Program-made: the position numbers and the translations under genes
In this document: one piece after another, positions 17,841 to 26,336 of the stretch
Numbering within the stretch: the stretch's first letter is position 1
Layout: every line of letters starts with the position of its first letter
Source of the DNA: Pseudomonas alkylphenolica
Lineage (GTDB): Bacteria > Pseudomonadota > Gammaproteobacteria > Pseudomonadales > Pseudomonadaceae
NCBI RefSeq assembly: GCF_016009175.1
Contig: NZ_JADUCM010000002.1
Location: forward strand, 310,001-374,000
DNA: 64,000 nucleotides
Direction of reading: 5' to 3'
Notes under the pieces: generated by a model
Database searches by the model: none
Seen by the model: the letters and a program-made list of their open reading frames with translations, nothing else
Told to the model about the DNA's origin: nothing

Positions 17841-19040
17841 TTACTCATGAACAGGTTCCGTGGGCAACCTTAGGCTGCTACACAACGCCACACCTACCAT
17901 CATCGCCATCAGCACAAGCATCATTGATGCACCTCGACCACTCAATACGAATGCCGCAGCAAATGGTCCGGCAGCCTGCGCTAGAAGCATCGGCCGCGCT
18001 AGAGCCCCCATCCGAGCCCCATACCCCTCCGCACCAAAAAGCGCCAGAGGTAGTGTTCCTCTGGCGATGGTGAGAATCCCATTACCCGCGCCGTAAAGCG
18101 CTGCAGCGACGAATGCCAGCCACGGCACGCCCGGGATGAACAGGCAAATGCCAAGGAGGCTCACAAGAACGCCGACGCGAGCCGACCAGGTCGGATGAAG
18201 GTGCCGCGCGATAGAAAACTCCAGCACCCTGGCAACCACCTGGGCGGGTCCAATGACCATTCCGACCGCCAACACCGTGACGATAGGAAGCCCCAGTTGC
18301 TGGAGGGAGGTCAGCAGGTGGACAGATAGGCTGGCCATCACGAAGGCAATGACTGTTAGCAGCCCTGCTAGAAGCCAAAATAGTCGGCGGCTACCATGAT
18401 CCAGCGTAAGGGCTACCTGAGCTTCCGGCGCTGATCCTCTTCCTGCATCGAGCGGCTTCGGTACTGCCAGCCAATGAATCGGCAGGCCGACCAGTACATG
18501 CACCAAAACCAACACCAAGCAGGTTTCTCTCCAGCCGATCCAAGACTCCAACGCGGCCATTACGGGCCAGCCGATGGTGCTGGCAAACCCACCAATCAAC
18601 GTCAACCCCGTGATCGCTCCCCGGGCCCGTTCTCCCAAAAGCGTCCCCAGCGTGGCAAATGCCGCATCGTACAAGCCGGTGGCCATGGCCAGGCCAAGTA
18701 ACGACCAAGCCAGGTAGTAGAGACACAAATTGCTTGCCACAGACATTACCAAGAGCCCTGCACTCAGCATCAGTGAGCTGAAGACAAGTACAGAACGCCC
18801 TCCACGCCGATCAATCAAACGGCCGGCAATAGGTGAGCAGAGGCCCGCAACTAGCATGCCCCAGGACAGGCCACCTACGACAGACGACAGAGACCAGCCC
18901 ATGTCCCGAGCAATCGGGCCAGCCAGGACTGCCGGTAGGTAGAAGGTGGACCCCCACGCAAAGATTTGGGTGATGCCCAACGCGAGCACCAGCCGTATGC
19001 GGTTCACGCTGACAGGCAGGTACGATTCATGTCGAGTCAC
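17841..19040 (-). CDS. MFS transporter, divergent from the MarR gene
   Basis: A 399-residue, 12-helix major facilitator protein. The loop 2-3 signature GRLIDRRGGR is at about residues 72-81. It belongs to the drug or organic-anion type by general look; no close family was recognised. It is divergent from the MarR gene, and a MarR-type operator candidate lies about 20 bp before its start. It may export an organoarsenical or its acetylated product, given the arsN-like gene next to the regulator. That substrate is inference. Confidence 0.82.
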   Translation of the reverse strand: MTRHESYLPVSVNRIRLVLALGITQIFAWGSTFYLPAVLAGPIARDMGWSLSSVVGGLSWGMLVAGLCSPIAGRLIDRRGGRSVLVFSSLMLSAGLLVMSVASNLCLYYLAWSLLGLAMATGLYDAAFATLGTLLGERARGAITGLTLIGGFASTIGWPVMAALESWIGWRETCLVLVLVHVLVGLPIHWLAVPKPLDAGRGSAPEAQVALTLDHGSRRLFWLLAGLLTVIAFVMASLSVHLLTSLQQLGLPIVTVLAVGMVIGPAQVVARVLEFSIARHLHPTWSARVGVLVSLLGICLFIPGVPWLAFVAAALYGAGNGILTIARGTLPLALFGAEGYGARMGALARPMLLAQAAGPFAAAFVLSGRGASMMLVLMAMMVGVALCSSLRLPTEPVHE

Positions 19041-19058
19041 GGCAGTCCATTTTTAATA

Positions 19059-19076
19059 GTTGTTAGTGACAACCAA
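19059..19076. promoter_or_regulatory. MarR operator candidate 1 (MFS promoter)
   Basis: GTTGTTAGTGACAACCAA is an imperfect inverted repeat just before the MFS start. It shares AGTGACAACCAA exactly with the second site at 19146-19165. Confidence 0.6.
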
Positions 19077-19145
19077 GATAGTCCATTGGGCGTGGAGAGG
19101 TCAATCTGATGGGCGAAGAGTTGACGAAATCAATCGGCGCCCATA

Positions 19146-19165
19146 TTGTTGCAAGTGACAACCAA
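19146..19165. promoter_or_regulatory. MarR operator candidate 2 (marR promoter)
   Basis: TTGTTGCAAGTGACAACCAA, with half-sites TTGTTG and CAACCAA, ends 11 bases before the MarR start. This position fits autorepression. Confidence 0.6.
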
Positions 19166-19176
19166 TTGGAAAAGAC

Positions 19177-19674
19177 ATGCCCAGCAAGCTTAATGACGAC
19201 CTGAGCCAAGATGCGGAAGCCCTGTATGAAGCGGTGAACCAGTTGGTGCGGGTCTACCAATTCAGGGATCGCGACCGCATCTGCTGCTACGACGTTTCCG
19301 TCACCCAGTGCTACGCCGTTGAAACGTTGGTGAAGCAGGGAGCGCTGCGCCTCCAGGCGCTGGCCGAAGAGATGTTCCTGGACAAGAGCACTGCCAGCCG
19401 TGTCGTCGATACGCTGGAGCGAAAAGGTTACGTCTCTCGCGTGGAAGATCCGGAAGATCGTCGGGCTGTCCGCGTCCAGGCCACTGAAGCCGGCGCCGAC
19501 CTGTATGAGCGTATTCGCGCTGACCTGATCGCCGAAGAGAAGGCAATGATCAGCAGCATGGCACCGGAGGTACGCCAGGGAGCACTGACGCTCTTGCGTC
19601 AGTTGACCCGTGCCGCCGAGGTCCGTTGTGGCTTGGCTAACGAATGTTGCCCAGCCCAGCCGCACGAGAAATGA
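19177..19674 (+). CDS. MarR-family regulator with extra cysteines
   Basis: A 165-residue MarR protein. The winged helix includes LQALAEEMFLDKSTASRVVD and the wing DPEDRRAVRV. Cys residues occur as CC near residue 38, one Cys about 8 residues on (VTQC), and CGLANECC near the C terminus. Thiol pairs could bind trivalent arsenic, but this is not established for the family. Three copies of one operator motif occur at the MFS, marR and arsN promoters, which defines a probable local regulon. It lies upstream of arsN in the same direction. Confidence 0.85.
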   Translation: MPSKLNDDLSQDAEALYEAVNQLVRVYQFRDRDRICCYDVSVTQCYAVETLVKQGALRLQALAEEMFLDKSTASRVVDTLERKGYVSRVEDPEDRRAVRVQATEAGADLYERIRADLIAEEKAMISSMAPEVRQGALTLLRQLTRAAEVRCGLANECCPAQPHEK

Positions 19675-19701
19675 AGGGGGAAACCCCTTTTTTTACCAAT
19701 A

Positions 19702-19720
19702 TTGTTGTTACTGCCAACTT
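19702..19720. promoter_or_regulatory. MarR operator candidate 3 (arsN promoter)
   Basis: TTGTTGTTACTGCCAACTT resembles the two sites upstream of marR, with half-sites TTGTTG and CCAACTT. It lies 14 bases before the acetyltransferase start. Confidence 0.5.
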
Positions 19721-19733
19721 AAAAGGAAGCCAG

Positions 19734-20249
19734 ATGCATATCCGCCTCGCTCAGCTCGGTGATGTTCAGGCCATTGCCGACATTTACAACCAGGGAATCG
19801 AAGACCGTAGCTCCACCTTTGAGACTCAACCGCGCACCGCCAAGGATGTACTGCCCTGGGTTGCCGATATGTCTCGCCATCCGGTGCTGGTCGTGGAGCT
19901 CGACGGTGCAGTGGTGGCCTGGGCGAACCTGAGCAGCTATCGCGCGCGGTCCTGCTATGACGGGATTGCCGACTTCTCAATCTACCTGCGACGCGATGCC
20001 CGCGGGCGCGGCATAGGCAAGGCGTTACTGAACGCATTACTGCGCGAAGCAGAGGCACGCGGCTTCTGGAAAGTCCTCTCTCGCATTTTCACGTTCAACG
20101 AAGCGAGCTTGGCCCTCTGCCAATCCTGTGGATTCAGGAAGGTTGGTATCTACGAGAAACACGCCTGCCTTGAAGGACGCTGGCTGGACTGCGCCATCGT
20201 TGAACGAGTTTTTCCCTCAAATCAACCTGACACAGGAGAACGAGCATGA
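19734..20249 (+). CDS. arsN1: GNAT acetyltransferase, ArsN1-like (arsinothricin N-acetyltransferase)
   Basis: A 171-residue GNAT enzyme of the phosphinothricin/arsinothricin acetyltransferase group. It opens IRLAQLGDVQAIADIYNQGI, and the acetyl-CoA binding loop RRDARGRGIGKALL is at about residues 88-101. ArsN1 of P. putida acetylates the amino group of arsinothricin, an arsenical antibiotic that mimics glutamate. The ATG at 19734 follows AAAAGGAAG and a MarR-type operator. It overlaps the next gene by 4 bases (ATGA). A phosphinothricin-specific enzyme cannot be excluded, but the ars context favours arsinothricin. Confidence 0.8.
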   Translation: MHIRLAQLGDVQAIADIYNQGIEDRSSTFETQPRTAKDVLPWVADMSRHPVLVVELDGAVVAWANLSSYRARSCYDGIADFSIYLRRDARGRGIGKALLNALLREAEARGFWKVLSRIFTFNEASLALCQSCGFRKVGIYEKHACLEGRWLDCAIVERVFPSNQPDTGERA

Positions 20250-21610
20250 GCCAATCTGACCTTCCCATCGTAATTATCGGCGCTGGCCCCGTGGGCCTGG
20301 CCGCTGCTGCGCACCTGCTGGCACGTGACATGAATCCTCTGATTTTTGAAGCGGGCAACCAAGCCGGAGAAAGCATCAGCCAATGGGGACACGTCAGCAT
20401 GTTCTCGCCCTGGGAGTACAACGTGGACAAGGAGGCAGCAAAGCTTCTGGCCACTAGCGGCTGGCAAGCTCCCGACGCCGGTACATACCCCACTGGTCGT
20501 GAGTTACTGGACCGTTACCTCCTTCCGCTGGCCGAGCTACCTGTAATTAGGGATCGCCTCCACCTGAACACTCGCGTACATGCAGTAACCAAGGCCGGCG
20601 CGGATGTACAGAAGACTAAAGGTCGCGATGCCGCCCCCTTCCTGGTGCGCGTCAAAGGACCAAACGGCGAGCGAGACATCCAGGCTCGCGCAGTGATTGA
20701 TGCCTCGGGTACGTATGAAACCCCAAACTGGATGGGAGCCTCTGGCATTCCAGCACTGGGCGAACTGAACGCGAAAGCACACATTGCCTATGGCCTTCCC
20801 GATGTGAGCGGCAGCGCGCGGGCGCGCTATCAAGGTCGCCGGGTTTTGGTCGTAGGCGGTGGGCACTCAGCCTTCAATGCTCTACAGGATCTGGCTCAAC
20901 TGCCGGACACCAAGGTGTACTGGGCAATCCGCGGGCATTCCCTGGAAAAAATTCTGGGCGGAGGTGCCAACGACAAGCTGGCAGAGCGAGGTAACCTGGG
21001 CCTGCGAATCCGTGCACTGCTCGAACAAGGGAAGATCACGCTCTACCAAGACGTTTCGATCAGCCAGATTGAGTCGACTGACGAGGGAGTCGTTGTGCAT
21101 AGCAATGGCCAGCCGCTGCCAGCAGCGGACGAGATCATCGTCGCCACAGGCTTCCGCCCCAATCTGCAGCTCCTGAGCGAACTGCGGCTGGCAATCGACC
21201 CAGCTACTCAAAGCCCGGCTCAGTTGGCACCGTTGATCGATCCAAACGAACACAGCTGCGGCACCGTTCGCCCGCATGGCATCGACGAGTTGTCCCATCC
21301 TGACGAAGGCATTTTTATCGTAGGGATGAAGAGCTACGGTCGTGCCCCAACATTCCTGATGCTCACGGGGTATGAACAAGTTCGCTCTGTAGCCGCGGGG
21401 CTTGCTGGAGACTGGGATGCTGCGAGACGGGTCGAGCTGGAACTGCCCGAAACCGGCGTCTGCAGCCTCCAATTTGAAGCGCAGGAAGAAACCTCCAGCT
21501 ATTGCGCACCTGTAACACCTACACATACCAGCTGCTGTGGATCGCAAGAACCACTGCCAGAGGCTCCGGTTCAGAAGGCGAGCTGTTGCACGCCGGCGAA
21601 CCGCGCATAG
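20246..21610 (+). CDS. FAD/NAD(P)-dependent flavoprotein with Cys-rich tail (ArsU/ArsV-like)
   Basis: A 454-residue flavin oxidoreductase. The FAD motif VIIGAGPVGLAAAAHLL is at about residues 9-25 and a second NADPH-type motif VLVVGGGHSAFNAL near residue 200. ATGFRPN marks the family's conserved turn. The last 40 residues carry one Cys and two CC pairs, suggesting a metalloid-binding tail. Similar flavoproteins in ars operons oxidise trivalent organoarsenicals or arsenite. It is translationally coupled to the acetyltransferase by ATGA, so both probably act on the same compound or its relatives. The exact subfamily was not settled. Confidence 0.78.
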   Translation: MSQSDLPIVIIGAGPVGLAAAAHLLARDMNPLIFEAGNQAGESISQWGHVSMFSPWEYNVDKEAAKLLATSGWQAPDAGTYPTGRELLDRYLLPLAELPVIRDRLHLNTRVHAVTKAGADVQKTKGRDAAPFLVRVKGPNGERDIQARAVIDASGTYETPNWMGASGIPALGELNAKAHIAYGLPDVSGSARARYQGRRVLVVGGGHSAFNALQDLAQLPDTKVYWAIRGHSLEKILGGGANDKLAERGNLGLRIRALLEQGKITLYQDVSISQIESTDEGVVVHSNGQPLPAADEIIVATGFRPNLQLLSELRLAIDPATQSPAQLAPLIDPNEHSCGTVRPHGIDELSHPDEGIFIVGMKSYGRAPTFLMLTGYEQVRSVAAGLAGDWDAARRVELELPETGVCSLQFEAQEETSSYCAPVTPTHTSCCGSQEPLPEAPVQKASCCTPANRA

Positions 21611-21637
21611 GGATTCTTGCAACGCGTCAGGCCGTCA

Positions 21638-21664
21638 CCCTGCCAGAGGTCAGATCTGGCAGGG
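21638..21664. terminator. Hairpin after the arsN-flavoprotein operon
   Basis: A perfect 10-bp stem, CCCTGCCAGA pairing with TCTGGCAGGG across a 7-base loop, lies 28 bases past the stop codon. No T tract follows. Confidence 0.5.
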
Positions 21665-21795
21665 TGGAACTGAACAGATGCGAATTTTCACTCCGCTCGA
21701 CCACCCGTTTGCATTCGACCTGATCACCTACTGTATTGGATTTGGCTAGTGCGCTTTGTCACTGTGTTCTTAGACCGGCCAACCTCACGAGCGCC

Positions 21796-23829
21796 TCAAG
21801 TTGTGAAAAAACTCAATATCTTAGACGTTAACCATTTTTTTAACTTTTTGTGCATTTTGAGCACATCAAGACCGAAAAACCAACTAGCCACGCCCCAGAT
21901 AGCCGTCACGAGCAATACTATTCTAGGAAATGCAGTGGGTATGAAACTCAGCTTCCACTCTTCCGGAATGGTTGTCGGCGGCAATCCTTGTATGGTAGCA
22001 ATAACAAAACAGCAGGCCACGAATAAACAGAAAGTACCTGATATTAGATTAGATACATAACCGGCAAACTTAGAAACATTCCTTTCGAGTGCGGCATTTC
22101 GGTCAGAAAGAAGCCTGTTTGTTGAACGCTCGGCCTCTAGTATTTGCTGCGATTGTTCTCTCTCTTTTTGAAGTGCAAGCTCAGAAGCTGTCTGTATCTC
22201 AGAAATCAGCGCCTTAGACTCTTCTTCATTTTTAGCTTTTATCGCTTCAACTATTTCAAATACGTCATCTTCGGAAAAATCCTCACCCACATCGACTGAT
22301 ACATCGTGTACAAGCCTCAGCAAATCGGAATCCCAACGCACCACCACAAAATCTTCTTCCGACAAAAGCCCTCTCTTCTGGATGGCCTCCATTCGTGAAA
22401 TGAATGAGTCCCAGAATTTGTCATCTGTATATAAGAGGCTATAAGCTGTGGCGACGATCTGATCCGTTGGTAGCCTCCCTGCAATGTCAGGTCTTTTAAG
22501 CCAGAACATAATTGTCATCCACTGCTCGGATACCACAACAGGAATTGACGATCGATATTCAATCTTACTGAAATAACCATTAGCAAATTTTGCTAGGCCA
22601 GTGTTACCGGTTACGAATACTGAATAGCTTTCGCTTAGACTCTTGATGAATCGCCCTTCCCGCGAGTTATGCACTCGTGAAATACAAATGGTGTCGTGCT
22701 CTAAATTCTTGTTTTTTTTGAAATTTTTGGCAATTGCAGCTTCCAGTTCTTTCTCGTTACACTGATATCTTTCTTTTGCGGAGAAGCCATACTTAATTAT
22801 AATCCCTAAACCTTCAATGGTTCGCGATAATTTTTTTATCTCCGTATCCAAGCGAGCTTCATCAAACCCCTGAGACCTAAGAAGTTCCAAAGTCTTAGTA
22901 TTGAATCGACCATAAAATTTCCGGCCGATATCTGATTTCCAGGCAGATAACAGTCGTTCTATTTCGTCAAGCGTCCGATCAAAAATATATACTTGAATCT
23001 GAAGTGATTTCAGTAGATCAATGAATTCTTGATTGGCTTGCTTGTTTTGTGCTCCGTTAAACCCCATCAAGCCGATTACAAGAGGCGAGTCCAGGTAAAC
23101 CGACATCTTTTCAAAAGTCTTTTTGCTGTTAATTTTATCAGCAAAAAACAAATAATTAGCAAGCAGCATGCCTTTTACACAGCGACCAAAATGGTCTAGG
23201 AGCACTGGCTCTTTTCGATGTATGTGACTGATAAAAGAAGCAATTATGTGGTCAGTGTTTTTTATGCTTTCATTTAGCTCGGCCCTATTGTACGCACGCT
23301 TGCTAATTACGGCAGAAACATTTTCCTCTATGAACCTAAATATTAGTTGCTCCGCCTCGGAGAGGTGTAGCGCTTTTTTGAATCTATCCAATGTGAATTG
23401 TACAAGCGCACCCTTTAGGCTATCTAGGGATATATTTAAATCTTCTTTTTTCCCCTCGTAACCATTAGACCATTCTCGTACTTTTTCGTGTATTGGAATA
23501 AAGGCGGAGTTTTCTCTAACTAGAAGGCCGCGCCGTTTAGCCCTGCTCATCAAAACTTTAATTGCAGAGATAGGTGGACGAAATCCAAACAATTCGGATA
23601 GCTTTACTTGGACGTCGACGCTTTCAATTATAGGCTTGTCTATTTCACGAATTGTTACAGCGATGAAAGGCAAAAAAAGATCTATCTCGTCTTGAATTTT
23701 ATCTGACTTTAATGTCTCAAGTAAGGCGAGATTTACCAGCGGGCTTCCTAGTTTCATGGCGATGGCATTGTCAATGACCAATTTTTGCTCCAAGCATAAT
23801 CTAAAATAAGCGAACAATCGTTTTGGCAC
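21796..23829 (-). CDS. Large AT-rich membrane protein with PIN-like region; unknown function
   Basis: A 677-residue protein, not recognised. Residues 1-240 are helical and charged. About 243-450 resembles a PIN nuclease fold: SVYLDSPLVIGL with Asp247, FDRTLDEIERLL with Glu289, EHDTICISRVH near 377, and VFVTGNTGLAKF near 410. A coiled coil at about 530-585 leads to two membrane helices near 592-613 and 632-652. Base composition is clearly more AT-rich than the ars genes around it, implying a separate origin. It stands alone between two ars blocks. A membrane-tethered nuclease, perhaps for defence, is a guess from layout. Confidence 0.75.
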   Translation of the reverse strand: MPKRLFAYFRLCLEQKLVIDNAIAMKLGSPLVNLALLETLKSDKIQDEIDLFLPFIAVTIREIDKPIIESVDVQVKLSELFGFRPPISAIKVLMSRAKRRGLLVRENSAFIPIHEKVREWSNGYEGKKEDLNISLDSLKGALVQFTLDRFKKALHLSEAEQLIFRFIEENVSAVISKRAYNRAELNESIKNTDHIIASFISHIHRKEPVLLDHFGRCVKGMLLANYLFFADKINSKKTFEKMSVYLDSPLVIGLMGFNGAQNKQANQEFIDLLKSLQIQVYIFDRTLDEIERLLSAWKSDIGRKFYGRFNTKTLELLRSQGFDEARLDTEIKKLSRTIEGLGIIIKYGFSAKERYQCNEKELEAAIAKNFKKNKNLEHDTICISRVHNSREGRFIKSLSESYSVFVTGNTGLAKFANGYFSKIEYRSSIPVVVSEQWMTIMFWLKRPDIAGRLPTDQIVATAYSLLYTDDKFWDSFISRMEAIQKRGLLSEEDFVVVRWDSDLLRLVHDVSVDVGEDFSEDDVFEIVEAIKAKNEEESKALISEIQTASELALQKEREQSQQILEAERSTNRLLSDRNAALERNVSKFAGYVSNLISGTFCLFVACCFVIATIQGLPPTTIPEEWKLSFIPTAFPRIVLLVTAIWGVASWFFGLDVLKMHKKLKKWLTSKILSFFTT

Positions 23830-23969
23830 GCTTCCTAAATTGACGATTAATCAACCTTGGCTCTAAATGGCAATTATCCGATGCCACAAAGCCATAACTG
23901 GAGCCTCCGCAGTGATTGTTAATGATAATGATGCAAAAGGCCATTACATAGAGGCAGCCTTGCTTTTCT

Positions 23970-25043
23970 TTATCGCTGGTTAGGCGGGCAATCTCTACTC
24001 AAGTGATGACGGAGTAGAGGCATTATGTGACCCGCGTCAGAACCGACGCCCCTGAGCGTTGCCGAGGCGAAATTCCGTTGTTTAGGCAAGCCCACGAAAT
24101 ACAGGCCGGCCACCTGGCTGGCCACACCATTGTGCTGCGCCACACGCCCACTCCGGTTTGCAACCGGGAGGCCTGTCAGGAAATCGAGGTTTGGCTGGAA
24201 GCCTGTCGCAAAAATCAGCGCATCGATCTTAGTGGTGCTTCCGTCTGGCCAGACCACACCGTCTGGCAGCACCTGCTGAAACATGCCCCTGCGCTGGAAT
24301 CGGCCGGTGTCTAGGGCGTTCCGGTATTTGCCGGTGTCGAGTACGGGCGTGCTCTGGTCACTCAACCATCGCGTTTGCTCCAACTTGGTGAATTTCAGCC
24401 AGGCATGAAAGTCGAGCCCGAGGATTCGCTGCGGGAAGAAACGGATTTTCTCGCGAGTAGCCAGCACTACCTCTGCGACGCCTGCAAGCTCATAGGCGAT
24501 CTGAACAGCTGAGTTCGCAGCTCCAACCACTACAACGCGCTGGCCAGCAAAGGGCTCTGGCGTTCGATAAGCCGAGCTGTGCAGGCAAGTCCCTGAAAAG
24601 CTCTCCAGCCCTAGAATACTGGGCGTAAACGGACGGCTAAATCCTCCCGATGCTACGACCACAGAACGCGCGCAGAAGGTCGCTCCGGTGTCGCAGCGAA
24701 CCTCAAATACCTTTTCCTTCTGCGCTACGCCCATCACTCGGGTTCCGCCCTGAAAAGGCAGTCGAAACTCGCCAGCATAGGCCTCAAGGTACTTCACCAC
24801 CTCGTCCCGTAGCGGATAGCTTTTGGGATCACCAGGAAACGGCAGTCCTGGCAGCGCTGAGTATTCAGCCGGGGAGAACAACTGCAAGCTGTCGTAGTAG
24901 TTACGCCAGTTTCCGCCTGGGCGTGTCTGCTCATCGATGATGAGAAAATCCAAGCCGTGTTGCTGTAAGTGCCAACCAAACGCCAAACCTGCTTGGCCTC
25001 CCCCAATGACAACCACATCCAAAGTACGACTCAATTCATTCAT
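23970..25043 (-). CDS. Flavin-dependent monooxygenase-like protein of the ars cluster (ArsO-like paralogue)
   Basis: A protein of about 357 residues. The FAD motif VVIGGGQAGLAFGWHLQ is near the N terminus, and a second nucleotide-binding motif, VVVVGAANSAVQIAYEL, is mid-protein. The turn IFATGFQPNLDFL is conserved. It is related in style to the product of 31427-32503 and to the flavin monooxygenases found in ars operons (ArsO). The second in-frame ATG at 25043 was chosen; a start 18 bases upstream is possible. An ArsR operator candidate overlaps the start. It lies downstream of the arsR at 25085 and may be co-transcribed with it. Confidence 0.78.
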   Translation of the reverse strand: MNELSRTLDVVVIGGGQAGLAFGWHLQQHGLDFLIIDEQTRPGGNWRNYYDSLQLFSPAEYSALPGLPFPGDPKSYPLRDEVVKYLEAYAGEFRLPFQGGTRVMGVAQKEKVFEVRCDTGATFCARSVVVASGGFSRPFTPSILGLESFSGTCLHSSAYRTPEPFAGQRVVVVGAANSAVQIAYELAGVAEVVLATREKIRFFPQRILGLDFHAWLKFTKLEQTRWLSDQSTPVLDTGKYRNALDTGRFQRRGMFQQVLPDGVVWPDGSTTKIDALIFATGFQPNLDFLTGLPVANRSGRVAQHNGVASQVAGLYFVGLPKQRNFASATLRGVGSDAGHIMPLLRHHLSRDCPPNQR

Positions 25044-25065
25044 ATGTGCACACTCATGCATATAT
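25042..25065. promoter_or_regulatory. ArsR-type operator candidate before the flavoprotein gene
   Basis: ATATGTGCA at 25042-25050 and TGCATATAT at 25057-25065 form a near-perfect inverted repeat. The 9-mer ATATGTGCA recurs upstream of the neighbouring arsR at 25433-25441. Confidence 0.5.
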
Positions 25066-25084
25066 CAAGAGAAAAAAAGCCTAG

Positions 25085-25423
25085 CTACGGGCAGCACAGC
25101 GAAACCAGACCCTTGGTTCGCTGGAGGAGGCCCTCCAAACGCTCGACGATCGCCCCCCCATTCACTTCGTAGAAAACCTGTCTGCCCACTTTGGTGGCTT
25201 TCACGATGTGAGCGTCGTGCAGCACCTGCAAGTGCCTTGAAATCACAGAGCGCTCCTGCGGCAAGGCTTTGGCGATTTCGCCGACATCCGCCCTCCCTAA
25301 CTGAATCACGCGCTTGAACACCGCGACCCTAGAGGGTTCGCAGAGAGCTTTGAAGAAGGCTTCATCCAGCGACTCGATGGCAGCATCGATAGCTTGGGCG
25401 CGGAGATTATCGGTAGTCGTCAT
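25085..25423 (-). CDS. arsR: ArsR-family repressor, atypical (no CVC motif; C-terminal Cys pair)
   Basis: A 112-residue winged-helix ArsR/SmtB protein. DNA recognition is through EIAKALPQERSVISRHLQVL. It lacks the alpha-3 CxC arsenic site of classical ArsR and instead ends LVSLCCP, with another Cys at CEPSR. Other ArsR types place the As(III) site in the C-terminal region, so this is probably such a variant. The ATG at 25421-25423 starts MTTTDNLRAQAI; earlier in-frame starts would overlap the divergent operator. An inverted repeat with ATGTGC half-sites lies just upstream. Confidence 0.85.
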   Translation of the reverse strand: MTTTDNLRAQAIDAAIESLDEAFFKALCEPSRVAVFKRVIQLGRADVGEIAKALPQERSVISRHLQVLHDAHIVKATKVGRQVFYEVNGGAIVERLEGLLQRTKGLVSLCCP

Positions 25424-25432
25424 GAGAGCAAT

Positions 25433-25522
25433 ATATGTGCATGAAGACGCACATGTAAAGCCACCCATCATCACAAGCTTGCGATACATTCGGAAAAGCG
25501 TATATTCGGAAAACCATATACG
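25433..25522. promoter_or_regulatory. Divergent ars promoter region with two operator types
   Basis: ATGTGC at 25435-25440 and GCACAT at 25449-25454 form an inverted repeat facing the left arsR. CGTATAT at 25499-25505 and ATATACG at 25516-25522 form a second inverted repeat with a 10-base loop, facing arsC. The 10-mer ATTCGGAAAA occurs twice, at about 25488 and 25504. The two motifs differ, which fits two different ArsR proteins. Confidence 0.55.
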
Positions 25523-25538
25523 CGCAGAGTACCTAGTG

Positions 25539-25952
25539 ATGACTGGCAAGATCCGCGTCCTGTTTGTTTGCACCGCAAACGCTGCTCGCTCCCAGCTCGC
25601 CGAAGCATTGCTCCGACACACAGACCCTGTGCGCTTCGAGGCTTTCAGCGCAGGTACTCAGCCTGGCGAAGTCGACCCGCGAACCTATGCCGCCCTTGAG
25701 CACCTCGCCATCAACTCCAGCGCCCTGCGTAGCAAATCCATCGACGAGTTCGCCGGTGAATACTTCGACTACGTCATTACCCTATGTGACAAGGCCGCCC
25801 AGGAATGCCAAGCGCTTCCGGCTTTTGGCGAGCAGCTGGTATGGAGCTTCGAAGACCCTGTCACCAGCGACAAACACGACGCCTTCCGCCACACGCTCCA
25901 CGAGATTCATGAGCGCATCAAGATGTTCGTCCTCGTGAAAACCAAACACTGA
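25539..25952 (+). CDS. arsC: Arsenate reductase, LMW-phosphatase/thioredoxin-type
   Basis: A 137-residue protein with the P-loop CTANAARSQ (Cys11 to Arg17) near the N terminus. A second redox pair, Cys83 and Cys90 (LCDKAAQEC), matches the three-cysteine relay of pI258-type ArsC. It reduces arsenate to arsenite, with regeneration by thioredoxin. ATG at 25539 or GTG at 25536 could be the start; the Shine-Dalgarno site is weak. It is the first gene of the long rightward ars operon, 8 bp before arsR. Confidence 0.88.
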   Translation: MTGKIRVLFVCTANAARSQLAEALLRHTDPVRFEAFSAGTQPGEVDPRTYAALEHLAINSSALRSKSIDEFAGEYFDYVITLCDKAAQECQALPAFGEQLVWSFEDPVTSDKHDAFRHTLHEIHERIKMFVLVKTKH

Positions 25953-25960
25953 GAACCGCT

Positions 25961-26317
25961 ATGACTGACTCGCTGACCCCTACCAAGGTTTTCAAATGCC
26001 TCGCCGACGAGACCCGCATTCGGATGATGTTGCTGATCGCTCGCGAGGAGGAGCTCTGCGTCTGTGAGCTGACCTGTGCGCTGGAAGAAAGCCAGCCCAA
26101 GGTTTCCCGCCACCTAGCGCAATTGCGCACGTGTGACCTGCTGGAAGACCGCCGGCAGGGTCAGTGGGTTTACTACCGGCTACATCCCCAGCTGCCCGCC
26201 TGGGTACGCGAGGTCCTGACAACGACGCTGGAGGCCAATCGCGAATGGCTGAGCACCAGCTCCAAACGACTGGACACCATGGGTGACCGCCCACAGCGCG
26301 TGGCCTCCTGCTGCTGA
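25961..26317 (+). CDS. arsR: ArsR repressor, classical CVC type
   Basis: A 118-residue ArsR/SmtB repressor. The As(III)-binding motif ELCVCELTC (Cys33, Cys35, Cys39) is in the recognition helix region, followed by SQPKVSRHLAQL. It ends with CC. Arsenite binding releases it from DNA and induces the operon. It lies 8 bp after arsC and 19 bp before the second arsC. The inverted repeat at 25499-25522 upstream of the operon is its likely operator. Confidence 0.92.
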   Translation: MTDSLTPTKVFKCLADETRIRMMLLIAREEELCVCELTCALEESQPKVSRHLAQLRTCDLLEDRRQGQWVYYRLHPQLPAWVREVLTTTLEANREWLSTSSKRLDTMGDRPQRVASCC

Positions 26318-26336
26318 TCACTGCCGAGAAAAGCCG

